Below, piece by piece: positions 1-7,776 of a stretch of DNA of 64,000 nucleotides. Made by a program: the position numbers and the translations under genes. Numbering within the stretch: position 1 is the first letter of the stretch; each line of letters opens with the position of its first letter. The notes beneath the pieces were generated by a model, which was not told where the DNA came from, made no database searches, and was given only the letters and a program-made list of their open reading frames with translations. The DNA is from Hyphomicrobiales bacterium (lineage in GTDB: Bacteria; Pseudomonadota; Alphaproteobacteria; Rhizobiales; Rhizobiaceae): positions 1 to 64,000 of the forward strand of contig UBYA01000001.1 in the NCBI GenBank assembly GCA_900469615.1, written 5' to 3'.

Positions 1-398
1 TCAGTGATCGGGCTTATAGATGGGCCGACATGAAACCGTCAATGGGCAAAATCGATCCTCATTCATGTTTTTTATAAGCTATTGTAATTGCATGATAATT
101 TATCCAACCTCGATACAGTGCTCCATTTGCGGGCTTTTCGGAGCCTCGGATGACATCCGATCGGGCAGGCGCCGCCTTCTCGCGCGACGGATTTTCTAAA
201 ATCGGCCATCCAGCAATGAACCATCGATGCCAGTTCGCACGTATCCCGCCATCGAACCCTGACAAATGTTGCCCGCAACCTGCTCGTCGCCATAGGCCAT
301 TGGACGGTCGCAGGCACAATCGGCCGCTTATGATCGACCGGAGCCACGAGACCCGCACCGGCGCCAGCGCGTCCCTTGCCACCAGCTAGGCCTGACCA
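1..398. other. no gene recognised at window start
   Basis: I see no coding region I can support here. The first 120 bases are comparatively AT-rich and could hold a promoter for something outside the window. The short open frames present have no family resemblance and no convincing ribosome binding site. Confidence 0.5.
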
Positions 399-1043
399 TC
401 AGGGCCAGAGCCGCTCCTTCAGCCAGCCGGCCCTTTCCCGCCGATATCGCAAGCGATGGTGGCGGCGCTCGCTATCTCCCTGCCAGAACTCGACCTCATG
501 CGGCATGACGATGAAAAGCGCCCAGCCTGCGGCAACAAGATCGGGCCCTTCCCGCAACCGCCTGTTCTGCAGGGCCAATGCATCCTCCAGGTCCTGCGGC
601 GAGCCCAGGACCTCGCTCTGCCGTCCCGTCAACGCGACCGCCCTGGCGCCCGGCGCACGCTCACGAAAGTCGGCATAGCGCTCGTGGGCCTCGGCCTGAA
701 GCGCCATTCCCCGCAAACGCACCTGCCGCCCGAGCTGCGGCCAGTAGAAGGTCAGCGCAACGGAGGGATTGGCCGCAATCTGCCGACCCTTCGGCCCGCC
801 GCCCGTCGTCGCGAAGTGCCAGCCGCGCCGGTCGAGGTTCTTCAGGATGAGAACGCGGGCATCCGGCACGCCATTCTCATCGATCGTCGACAGCACCATG
901 GCGTGCGGCTCCTTGATCCCGGCCTCGATGGCATCGCGCAGCCAGGCGGAGAATAGGTCGCGCGGCTCGCCGGGCATGAGATCTGCCTCGAACGAGGGAA
1001 ACGGCCCGGCCAGGGATTTCAACGCGCGCAGTTCTTCTCTCAT
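399..1043 (-). CDS. pyridoxamine 5'-phosphate oxidase (PdxH) family protein
   Basis: A 214-residue FMN-dependent PNP/PMP oxidase-like protein. True PdxH oxidises pyridoxamine or pyridoxine phosphate to PLP in the cytosol. Recognisable blocks are an N-terminal AMVLSTIDENGVPDARVLILKN strand pair (shown here only as AMVLSTID...RVLILKN), the FYWPQLGRQVRLRG flavin-site segment, the SRQSEVL-like stretch GRQSEVLGSP, and a C-terminal VEFWQGDSERRHHRLRYRR, which matches the PdxH end where RLHDR is usual; here it reads RRHHRLRY. The open frame continues far upstream to 1505, but only the ATG at 1043 has a good ribosome binding site (GAGGAG about 8 bases upstream) and begins the homology. It follows the methyltransferase by 11 bases, so the two are probably cotranscribed. 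As a plasmid copy it may act on another substrate; the family is clear, the exact reaction is not. Confidence 0.8.
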   Translation of the reverse strand: MREELRALKSLAGPFPSFEADLMPGEPRDLFSAWLRDAIEAGIKEPHAMVLSTIDENGVPDARVLILKNLDRRGWHFATTGGGPKGRQIAANPSVALTFYWPQLGRQVRLRGMALQAEAHERYADFRERAPGARAVALTGRQSEVLGSPQDLEDALALQNRRLREGPDLVAAGWALFIVMPHEVEFWQGDSERRHHRLRYRRERAGWLKERLWP

Positions 1044-1054
1044 GGCATCTCTCC

Positions 1055-1831
1055 TCACGGCCGGGCGATGACGAGCCGTAGCGAGCCCTCGAAGAAAGGC
1101 TGCGTGCGAAGGGCGCCATAGCGGCGATCCCAGGATCCGTCGGCCAAATCGCGGCCGAGCTCGGCGACGAACCGCTCGCCGACGGACGCATCGACGAAGC
1201 TCCATGCCGAGTTGGCGAGCCGCGCGCCGGGATCGAGCATGCGCTCGGGCCTGCCGTAATAGGCCTCGCCGAAGCCGTCGACGCAATTCAGCGGGATCGG
1301 CACGGCCTTGATTTCCACATTGCCGCCAAGAGCCGCCGCGATCGTATCCATGGCGGGATAGCGCCTCGCCTCCACGGCGATCATCTCCGGTGCGTAAGCG
1401 TGCAACCATGAGCGTTCCAGCAGATCCGGATCGCAGCTCAAGACCAGAACCGGGCCGCGCGCCACACGGCGCATCTCGCCAAGCCCCTGCCTGAGATCCG
1501 ACCATTGGTGCACGCTAAAGGTCGCCATCGCGGCATCGAAGCTCTGGTCCGCAAAAGGAAGCTGTTCCGCCGTGCCGTCGATTGCGGCCGGAAGATGCGC
1601 CGGCCGCTGGGCACGCATCGAGGCGGATGGCTCGACGGCGGTGATTTGCCGATCGACCGGCTCATAGGAGCCCGCCCCCGCGCCGACGTTCAACACCGTC
1701 CTGGCATCGCCAAGAGCGGCGCGGATGAATTCGGCAATATGGGGGTCCGGCTGGCGATAGCGGGTGTAGCCCGATCCGATCACACCGTAATTCGCGTCGC
1801 CGGCACTGCCGTCCCGATGCCTGTCTTGCAT
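1055..1831 (-). CDS. class I SAM-dependent methyltransferase
   Basis: A 258-residue methyltransferase of the UbiE/Methyltransf_11 type. The SAM-binding motif I is VLNVGAGAGSYEP near residue 47, followed by an acidic residue at the end of strand 2 (ITAVEPS) and the motif IV-like segment PFADQSFDAAMATFSVHQW near residues 93-112. The start at 1831 is chosen because GGAGG lies 7 bases upstream and the SAM domain begins soon after; an in-frame upstream extension to 1873 lacks a site. It is the first gene of a short two-gene unit with the PdxH-like gene and is divergent from a LysR regulator that is its likely controller. The substrate cannot be deduced. Confidence 0.8.
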   Translation of the reverse strand: MQDRHRDGSAGDANYGVIGSGYTRYRQPDPHIAEFIRAALGDARTVLNVGAGAGSYEPVDRQITAVEPSASMRAQRPAHLPAAIDGTAEQLPFADQSFDAAMATFSVHQWSDLRQGLGEMRRVARGPVLVLSCDPDLLERSWLHAYAPEMIAVEARRYPAMDTIAAALGGNVEIKAVPIPLNCVDGFGEAYYGRPERMLDPGARLANSAWSFVDASVGERFVAELGRDLADGSWDRRYGALRTQPFFEGSLRLVIARP

Positions 1832-2001
1832 GTCATGCCTCCGTTGCTTCTGGCGGACAAGGCTGCGCCGCACGCGAAAATGCGTCGCATCCCCGCTGTT
1901 GTTCGGTGTTCACACTGTCCATTCGTTTCGCTGGCAAAAAACACGTTATTTTCTCGAAAGAAAAACGATATGTTCGAACACTCGATGTTCGGAAAATGCA
2001 C
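1832..2001. promoter_or_regulatory. divergent promoter region with a TGTTCGAACA palindrome
   Basis: The 170-base gap between the divergent methyltransferase and lysR genes is AT-richer than its surroundings. It holds a perfect 10-bp palindrome, TGTTCGAACA, at 1971-1980, and a near-palindromic TTCTCGAAAGAA just upstream of it at about 1951-1962. LysR proteins commonly bind such divergent regions; that the palindrome is the operator is my inference. Confidence 0.5.
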
Positions 2002-2892
2002 ATGGCTAGACGAATTCCCTCCCTGAATGCCCTGCGTGCCTTCGAAGCGGCCGGCCGGCTCGGCCGCATGACGCTTGCCGCAGACGAGCTCAGCGTGACG
2101 CATAGCGCCGTCAGCCGCCAGATACAGCATCTGGAAGAGGTGCTTGGCATTCCGCTGTTCGAGGGGCCGAAAAACCGGTTGAGGCTCACCGAAGGCGGCG
2201 CGACCCTTCTGTCCGGGCTGACCGCCGTGTTCGACCAGATGGACCTGTCGGTGCGAGCCGTGGCCGATACTGAGGATGGTCAGCTCGACGTATCCTGCCC
2301 CGGCACCTTTACGATGCGCTGGCTCATCCCCCGCCTTTACCGGTTCCAGGCAAAATATCCGCATATAGAGGTGCGCCTGTCGGCCTCGTCGAAGCCTGTC
2401 GATTTCAATCGCGATGGTTTCGACGTGGCGATCCGGGTCGGCACGGCGCCCTGGCCTGCCGGCGCCGATGTCATTTCCCTGTTTCCGGAACAGACGGGCG
2501 CTGTGCTCGCTCCCTCGCTCTTTGCCGAATCCACGCCCGAATTCGACGGCCTGCCTCAACTCCACACGCGAACGCGGCTGCGCGCATGGGGCGACTGGCT
2601 GGCCCGCTCCGGACGATCGGTCTCAACCGGGCCGCGCGTCGAATACGAGCATTTTTATTTCATGCTCGAGGCTGCCAGCGCAGGCCTCGGGGTCTGCGTC
2701 GCCCCCTGGCCCTATGTCAGCGACGACATCCGCTTCGGCCGGCTGCTAGCGCCTTACGGTTTTCTGGAAAGCGGCCACGAATATGTGGCGCTGCGCCGCG
2801 CGCGCCGCAACCGGAAATCCGCACTCTTCTGCGAATGGCTGCATAACGAAGCTGAAACTTACGCACGCTCCAGCACGCCTCCGAGGAGTTGA
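2002..2892 (+). CDS. LysR-family regulator, GcvA type
   Basis: A 296-residue LysR-type transcription factor. The N-terminal winged helix reads PSLNALRAFEAAGRLGRMTL...LSVTHSAVSRQIQ, where the AVSRQI recognition helix and the 'SLNALRAFE' opening are typical of the GcvA/AmpR branch. The C-terminal effector domain carries the branch-typical FTMRWLIPRL at about residues 94-103 and ends with the SGHEYVALRR-like strand. ATG 2002 is used; another ATG two codons upstream (1996) is equally possible. Divergent from the methyltransferase/PdxH pair, which is therefore the probable target, with autoregulation likely. It ends 51 bases before the convergent end of the ModA-like gene. Confidence 0.88.
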   Translation: MARRIPSLNALRAFEAAGRLGRMTLAADELSVTHSAVSRQIQHLEEVLGIPLFEGPKNRLRLTEGGATLLSGLTAVFDQMDLSVRAVADTEDGQLDVSCPGTFTMRWLIPRLYRFQAKYPHIEVRLSASSKPVDFNRDGFDVAIRVGTAPWPAGADVISLFPEQTGAVLAPSLFAESTPEFDGLPQLHTRTRLRAWGDWLARSGRSVSTGPRVEYEHFYFMLEAASAGLGVCVAPWPYVSDDIRFGRLLAPYGFLESGHEYVALRRARRNRKSALFCEWLHNEAETYARSSTPPRS

Positions 2893-2943
2893 TACCTCAA
2901 GACGCGCATCGAAGCGCGTGTGGCGGCTGGCCGCACCGGCAGA

Positions 2944-3675
2944 TCAGCCGATTGGAGAAAAGCCGGCTTCGCTCAGGATCTCCTGTCCGGTCGCCGACAA
3001 AAGAAAATCCCGCAGATGTCTGGTTTCAACATCCGCACCCCGGCGAATTACCATGCCGTATTCGATGGGCGGCTGAAACTCGCCGGGAATATCGACGACA
3101 CTGAACGCCCGGTCTACGGCCAGCAGACGTGCGTTCGAATAATAGCTCATCATCAGATCGACCTCACCATCGGTGATCAGGTAGCCGGCTCCCTTGCCCG
3201 CCGGCGCCGGCGGCGAGTTGCGGCCACCGACCAGTTGCAGAGATCGGGATTTCATCGCCTCGCCCTTTCCCGGATATCGGGCCTCGATGCGGGCGAAGAC
3301 CTCGAAAGCATAGTCGCCGCCGGGATCGTCGCCCGGCGTGGACGTGCCGATCCGCACGGCCGGATCGGATAGAACCGCGAGAAAATTCTCCGTCGTCAGG
3401 CCAAGACCGGCGCGCGCGAGCACGCAGAGCCGGTTGCGGGCAAAGCATACGGCATCTTCCGCAAGCCCGAGCGACGCGAGACGCTGCGGATGCGCCATAT
3501 TGGCGGACGCGAAGAGATCGAATCTGGTGCCTTCCTCGATCGCTTCTCGCAGAAGTCCGGCAGGCCCGAGCGTCAGCGAAATGCCAATGCCATATTCATG
3601 GCCAAAAGCCCCGATGAGCGCCGGAAAGGCATGACGCAGACTACCGGCCGACAAGACTTGAACTGCATTGTTCAC
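2944..3675 (-). CDS. ModA-like substrate-binding protein without signal peptide
   Basis: A 243-residue protein of the molybdate/tungstate-binding ModA/WtpA superfamily. Evidence is the N-terminal VLSAGSLRHAFPALIGAF, the GPAGLLREAIEEGTRFDLFASA segment (here cited as GPAGLL and DLFASA) and the late GAGYLITDGEVDLMMSYYSN region, all in family order. Family members normally have a Sec signal, yet this one starts directly at the first beta strand (MNNAVQVLSAGS) and overlaps the upstream ATPase stop by ATGA, so the start is well fixed and the product should stay in the cytosol. It is the last gene of an importer operon that already has its own periplasmic binding protein. It might be an intracellular oxyanion buffer or sensor, or a protein exported another way; both are guesses. 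Confidence 0.78.
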   Translation of the reverse strand: MNNAVQVLSAGSLRHAFPALIGAFGHEYGIGISLTLGPAGLLREAIEEGTRFDLFASANMAHPQRLASLGLAEDAVCFARNRLCVLARAGLGLTTENFLAVLSDPAVRIGTSTPGDDPGGDYAFEVFARIEARYPGKGEAMKSRSLQLVGGRNSPPAPAGKGAGYLITDGEVDLMMSYYSNARLLAVDRAFSVVDIPGEFQPPIEYGMVIRRGADVETRHLRDFLLSATGQEILSEAGFSPIG

Positions 3676-4460
3676 GAGCGATTTCCTTTTCGGTCTCTTT
3701 GCCGGAACAGCGGCACGAACGCGGTCTCCATGAGTTCGCCACTGCCGAGCGTCGCCGAGCGCACAGGCAGACCATAGAGCGCTTCGAGATTCCCTTCCGT
3801 CATCACGTCGCCGGCAGCGCCGAAGACAGTTCTTGCCTGGTCGAGCATGAGCAGCACCTTGTCGGCGACGGCGACCGCATGGTTCGGCTGATGCGTGGTG
3901 AAGGCGATCGCCAGACCCTGTCGATCGGCAAGGGTTGCAAGCAGCGACAGCACGATATCCTGATTTCTGAGATCGAGCGCGGAGGCCGGCTCATCGAGCA
4001 GCAGCACGGCATTCTCGCCTGCCAGCGCCCGCGCGATCAGCACCAGTTGACGCTCGCCGCCGGACAGCGATTCGATATTGCGCTGCGCATAGTCGGCCAT
4101 GCCGGTGAGACCAAGCGCCTCCATCGACTTCTCGACATCGATCTTGCGCGGCGTCCGGAAGAGCCCGACGTGGCGGGCGCGGCCCATCAGCACCACGTCG
4201 AGCACCGAATAGGGAAAGGAACCGGAAAACTCCTGCGGCACGAAGCCGGTACGGGGGTTCAACTTCATCGTGCCGGCAGTCGGCTTCAGGAGCCCTGCCA
4301 GCACGCGCAGCAAGGTCGATTTTCCGCGCCCGTTCGGCCCGAGGATGGCGGTGATCTCACCAGCGCTCAGGTCGAAATCGAGCCCACGGAATTGCCAGCG
4401 CTTGCCGTCATAGGATTGGCTGGCGTTTTCTATCTGCAGCCTGACCGGATCAAAGGCCAC
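3672..4460 (-). CDS. ABC importer ATPase, FecE/BtuD/MolC type
   Basis: A 262-residue ATP-binding subunit for metal-chelate-type importers. Walker A is GPNGRGKST near residue 42 (family usually GPNGAGKST), the signature is LSGGERQ near 132, Walker B is AVLLLDEPASALD, and the H-loop is TTHQPNHA. It pairs with the adjacent ten-helix permease, overlapping that gene's end by 11 bases and the following ModA-like gene by 4, so the operon is translationally coupled. FecE-type ATPases serve siderophore, haem, cobalamin and, in the MolBC branch, molybdate import; the neighbours favour the last. Confidence 0.88.
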   Translation of the reverse strand: MAFDPVRLQIENASQSYDGKRWQFRGLDFDLSAGEITAILGPNGRGKSTLLRVLAGLLKPTAGTMKLNPRTGFVPQEFSGSFPYSVLDVVLMGRARHVGLFRTPRKIDVEKSMEALGLTGMADYAQRNIESLSGGERQLVLIARALAGENAVLLLDEPASALDLRNQDIVLSLLATLADRQGLAIAFTTHQPNHAVAVADKVLLMLDQARTVFGAAGDVMTEGNLEALYGLPVRSATLGSGELMETAFVPLFRQRDRKGNRS

Positions 4461-5484
4461 GAGCGCCTCGCTGGGTCTGTCTCAAGACCAGGGCAAAGAC
4501 CGGCGTGCCGATCAGCGCGGTCAGAATGCCGAGCGGGATTTCGGAACCGGTCGCGGTCCGGGCGATGGTGTCGATGATCAGTAGATAGAGGGCGCCGATC
4601 AGCAGCGAGGCCGGCATCATCACGCGGTGATCAGGGCCGACGAGCATGCGCGCCATATGCGGAACGACAAGCCCGACCCATCCGACGATGCCGCTGACGG
4701 CAACCTGGGCCGCGACGATGCAGGAGACCAGCACCAGGATCAACCAGCGCAGCGGCTCGACATTGATGCCGAGAGCGCGGGCATCCTCGTCGCCGATCGA
4801 CAGGAGGTTGATGCGCCAGCGCAGGCCAAGCAGCAGCAGACTACCGATGACGACGGGACCGGCGATCAGCCAGAGCTTCTGCCAATTGGCGGTCGCAAAG
4901 CTGCCGAGCAGCCAGAACACCATGGCCGGCAGCTTGTCCTCGGTATCGGCGAGATATTGCACGAGGCTCACCAGCGCCCCGAAGAAACCGCTCACCACTA
5001 CGCCGGCAAGGACCAGCGCAAGGATATTGCGGCGGGCAACGATACCGTTCAGCGCGTAGACGATGACGAGCGCGGAAAGCCCGAATGCGAAGGCCGCGCC
5101 AAGCAGACCATAGCGCGAGAAACTCAAGAGGATGGCGAGCGTGCCGCCGAAAGCCGCTCCCGAGGAAACGCCCATCACCTGCGGCCCCACAAGCGGATTG
5201 CGGAACACGCCTTGCAGCGTGGCGCCCGACAGGGCCAGGCCGGCACCGGTCAGGAGCGCCAGCAGGATGCGCGGCATACGCACGGTGAACACCACATTCG
5301 CCTCGGTTGCCGTCACGGGCACTTCCGGCGCCGAAATCCACGCCCGAAGGATCTGCACGACCCGAAGGAACGGAATGTCATAACGGCCTATACCGAGCGA
5401 AACGACGGCAACGACCACCAACAGGATCGCCAGCGCGGCGATCTTGACTCTCGGTCCTTTCCAGCGGGAAGCCTCTACGCTCAT
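4450..5484 (-). CDS. FecCD/BtuC-type ABC permease
   Basis: A 344-residue integral membrane protein of the FecCD family, with about ten hydrophobic helices. Hallmarks are the RMPRILLALLTGAGLALSGA segment near residue 68 (cited as RMPRILLALLTGAGLA), QGVFRNPLVGPQVMGVSSGA around 90-109, and the ATPase-contact loop GIVGWVGLVVPHMARMLVG near 262. It forms a homodimeric channel with the ATPase encoded by the next gene. It overlaps the binding-protein gene by 4 bases. The substrate class (siderophore, cobalamin, molybdate) cannot be told from the permease alone. Confidence 0.9.
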   Translation of the reverse strand: MSVEASRWKGPRVKIAALAILLVVVAVVSLGIGRYDIPFLRVVQILRAWISAPEVPVTATEANVVFTVRMPRILLALLTGAGLALSGATLQGVFRNPLVGPQVMGVSSGAAFGGTLAILLSFSRYGLLGAAFAFGLSALVIVYALNGIVARRNILALVLAGVVVSGFFGALVSLVQYLADTEDKLPAMVFWLLGSFATANWQKLWLIAGPVVIGSLLLLGLRWRINLLSIGDEDARALGINVEPLRWLILVLVSCIVAAQVAVSGIVGWVGLVVPHMARMLVGPDHRVMMPASLLIGALYLLIIDTIARTATGSEIPLGILTALIGTPVFALVLRQTQRGARGL

Positions 5485-6545
5485 TGCGCGGCGCGATAAT
5501 CGGTGCGGTAGAACTCCTTATAATAGGCGTCGGCTTCCTTCTGCATGTCGATATCCTTGAATCGATCGGGATAGAGCTGCTTCGCCATCCAGAGCTCGCC
5601 CAGCGCCATCGCCTCCGGCATCGGATAACCCCAAGCCTTGGCATATTCCGGCATCAGATAGACGCGGCCGTTCTTGACCGCATCGATCGTCTGCCAGGAA
5701 TCGGCCTTCTTGATTTCAGCTACGAGCGTGGGATAGCGCTCCTGAACGAAGATGACGGCGGGGTTCCATGTCAGAACGTCCTCCATCGTCACCTGCTTGA
5801 AGCCGCTGACCGAGTTGGCGACGTTTCGGGCGCCGGCGCGCTCCATCATCAGGCCGGTATATTTGCCGTGGCCGTAGGTGGTGAGGTCGGGATTGGCCAT
5901 ATAGACCGGCACGCGCTTGTCTTCCGGGATATCGGCGAGGCGATCGGCAACGAGCTTGCGGGTCTTCTTGGTGGCCGCAATCATCTCCTCGCCCTTTTCC
6001 TTGCGCCCGAGGACGTCGGCAATGAGCCGGACGCCGGTCGCAAAACCGGAATCGATCGCAGCCGGCTCATCCTTGACGGAGGGGTTGAGCTTGACGGCCT
6101 CTGCCGGCGGCACGTCGAGCAGCGAGATCGCCACGACGGAAAGGCCGGCATCCTCGATCTGCTTCACCATGTCGGCCGGCGCATAATTGGTCACGAAGAC
6201 CACATCCGGCTTCAGCTTGAGCAGTTCCTCGATATTCACTTTCGTAAGACCGCCCGGTGTCGGCAGGTTCGGCAGCTGCGGCGCGAGGCGCACATAATTG
6301 GCGCCAAGCTGCTTTTTCCATTCGTCGAGAACGCCGACCACCTTGTCCATCGCATCGAGTTGCACCGCGATGTTGAGCGTCTGATGCTGCAGGATGACCA
6401 CGCGGTTGACGGTATCGGGAATATGCACCTGCCGGCCGATCTGGTCGGTCACGACGCGGTCGGCCCAGGCGGGAGCGGAAAATAACAAACTACTCAAAAT
6501 GATAGCAATTTTGACAATAGGAAACGAATGGTGGAGCTTGAACAT
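5481..6545 (-). CDS. periplasmic metal-chelate/oxyanion binding protein (FepB/BtuF/MolA fold)
   Basis: A 354-residue binding protein of the helical-backbone (cluster A-II, TroA/FepB) class. It begins with a Sec signal (MFKLHHSFPIVKIAIILSS, cleaved after about APAWA), then the family opening RVVTDQIGRQVHIPDTVNRVVIL, the NIEELLKLKPDVVFV segment and a long connecting helix. The ATG at 6545 has GGAGA 8 bases upstream; the frame extends a little farther without a site. First gene of the importer operon. A Mo-box-like dyad lies 32 bases upstream, and a ModA-like protein ends the operon, so I favour molybdate or tungstate (MolA-like) over iron. Iron-siderophore or cobalamin remain possible. Confidence 0.85.
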   Translation of the reverse strand: MFKLHHSFPIVKIAIILSSLLFSAPAWADRVVTDQIGRQVHIPDTVNRVVILQHQTLNIAVQLDAMDKVVGVLDEWKKQLGANYVRLAPQLPNLPTPGGLTKVNIEELLKLKPDVVFVTNYAPADMVKQIEDAGLSVVAISLLDVPPAEAVKLNPSVKDEPAAIDSGFATGVRLIADVLGRKEKGEEMIAATKKTRKLVADRLADIPEDKRVPVYMANPDLTTYGHGKYTGLMMERAGARNVANSVSGFKQVTMEDVLTWNPAVIFVQERYPTLVAEIKKADSWQTIDAVKNGRVYLMPEYAKAWGYPMPEAMALGELWMAKQLYPDRFKDIDMQKEADAYYKEFYRTDYRAAQ

Positions 6546-6576
6546 GGGATTTCTCCAGAAAAGGTCCCCAATCGCT

Positions 6577-6604
6577 ACCATTATATTCCTGTGTATACAA
6601 CGAT
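6577..6604 (-). promoter_or_regulatory. Mo-box-like operator upstream of the importer operon
   Basis: The sequence has half-sites ACCATTATATT and TATACAACGAT separated by six bases. From memory of the alphaproteobacterial ModE/MopA binding site (ATCGNTATATA-N6-TATATAACGAT), the right half matches at 10 of 11 positions and the left at about 7 of 11. It sits 32 bases before the ATG of the binding-protein gene, an appropriate place for repression by molybdate-loaded ModE. The match is by eye. Confidence 0.45.
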
Positions 6605-6622
6605 ACCGGACAGTTCGCCGTT

Positions 6623-7528
6623 TCAGAGAATCTCGGGCACCATCTGGCGCAGGATTTTCCTCAGGAGCGGGCGCACGGCGGTCGTCGCCGGCGAGAGGGT
6701 ACGCTCTCGTGCGGTGATGATGCTCACCTGACGGGTGATGGCCGGGTCCGCCAGCGGGCGGGCGGCGATCCCGCGGCCATTCAGGGCGGCAAAGGCATAG
6801 GTCGGCAGCACCGCCACCCCGGCGCCGCTTTCGACAAGCGAAAGCGCCGTGTGAATCTGATGCACCTCCAGATGCGGGCGAAGCGGCAGGCCGGCCGTCT
6901 CGAAACCGATTTCGGTCAGCAGGCGAATATTGCTCTCCCGCGTGAGAGTGATGACGCGCTGATCGTGCAGCGCCTTCCAGCCCACCTCCTCAAGCGATTT
7001 GAAGGGATGGTCCATTTCGATGAAGACCATCAGCCGGTCGCTGAGCACATGCTGGCGGTCGATCCCTTCTTCGTCCGTGTTGAAGGTGCCGATGCCGATC
7101 TCATAGAGGCCGTTGCGCACGCGCGGCACGATCAGGTCGGTTCCCACATCCTCGATGCGCAGCTTCAGGCTCGGATGAAGCTTGGCGACTTCCTGCAGAA
7201 GCCGGGGAAGGACGGTGGCGCCGAGAAGCGGCGGCGCTGCGATACGAACCAATCCGGTCCGCAGTTCGCTGAGGTCGCGCACGGATTCCACGGCGCGTTC
7301 GATTTCGGCGAGACCCGGCAACACACCGGCGGCGAAGATCTGCCCGGCCTCGGTCAATTCCACCCGCCGCGTCGTGCGGTCGAAAAGCCGCGTGCCCAGC
7401 AGCGCTTCGAGATCGTGGATTGCGTGCGAAACGCCCGCCTGACTCGTGCGCAACCGTTCTGCCGCGCGGGAGAAATTGCCGAGCTCGACGACGGCTTGGA
7501 AACATTTGATCTGACGTAGATTGATCAT
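6623..7528 (-). CDS. LysR-family regulator
   Basis: A 301-residue LysR protein. The N-terminus MINLRQIKCFQAVVELGNFS and the helix SQAGVSHAIHDLE give the winged helix, and LFDRTTRRVELTEAG is the usual wing. The effector domain spans about residues 90-300 (LRTGLVRIAAPPLLGATVLP, then DVGTDLIVPRV, ending in ARERTLSPA). The start at 7528 fits the family opening; another ATG four codons upstream (7540) has no better site. It is divergent, across about 250 bases, from the aldolase/dioxygenase operon and lies just upstream of the molybdate-type importer in the same direction. Classical LysR geometry makes the divergent catabolic operon the likely target. Confidence 0.87.
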   Translation of the reverse strand: MINLRQIKCFQAVVELGNFSRAAERLRTSQAGVSHAIHDLEALLGTRLFDRTTRRVELTEAGQIFAAGVLPGLAEIERAVESVRDLSELRTGLVRIAAPPLLGATVLPRLLQEVAKLHPSLKLRIEDVGTDLIVPRVRNGLYEIGIGTFNTDEEGIDRQHVLSDRLMVFIEMDHPFKSLEEVGWKALHDQRVITLTRESNIRLLTEIGFETAGLPLRPHLEVHQIHTALSLVESGAGVAVLPTYAFAALNGRGIAARPLADPAITRQVSIITARERTLSPATTAVRPLLRKILRQMVPEIL

Positions 7529-7776
7529 CGGCCGATCCATACTGGAATTAACATGAATATATGCACATTACGCCGGTTCTTGAATAAAAAAATCTGCTGC
7601 TTAATGGTTTGGGAGACAGGAAGCTGCCAGATGCGCAGGATCTGCGGATTGGCGGTCGCCATGCAGGGAAACGGCGGGACTGCGGTCGCGATTGACCACA
7701 TCTCCGCCGGTCCGCGCCGTCGACACGTCGTCTTGAATACGTGTTCCCCGAACATCCGGGCGACCGAGGAGGATGA

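Noticed and set aside
1044..1505. N-terminal extension of the PdxH-like frame to 1505
   Set aside because: It runs through the methyltransferase gene in another frame; ATG 1043 has the ribosome site and homology starts there.
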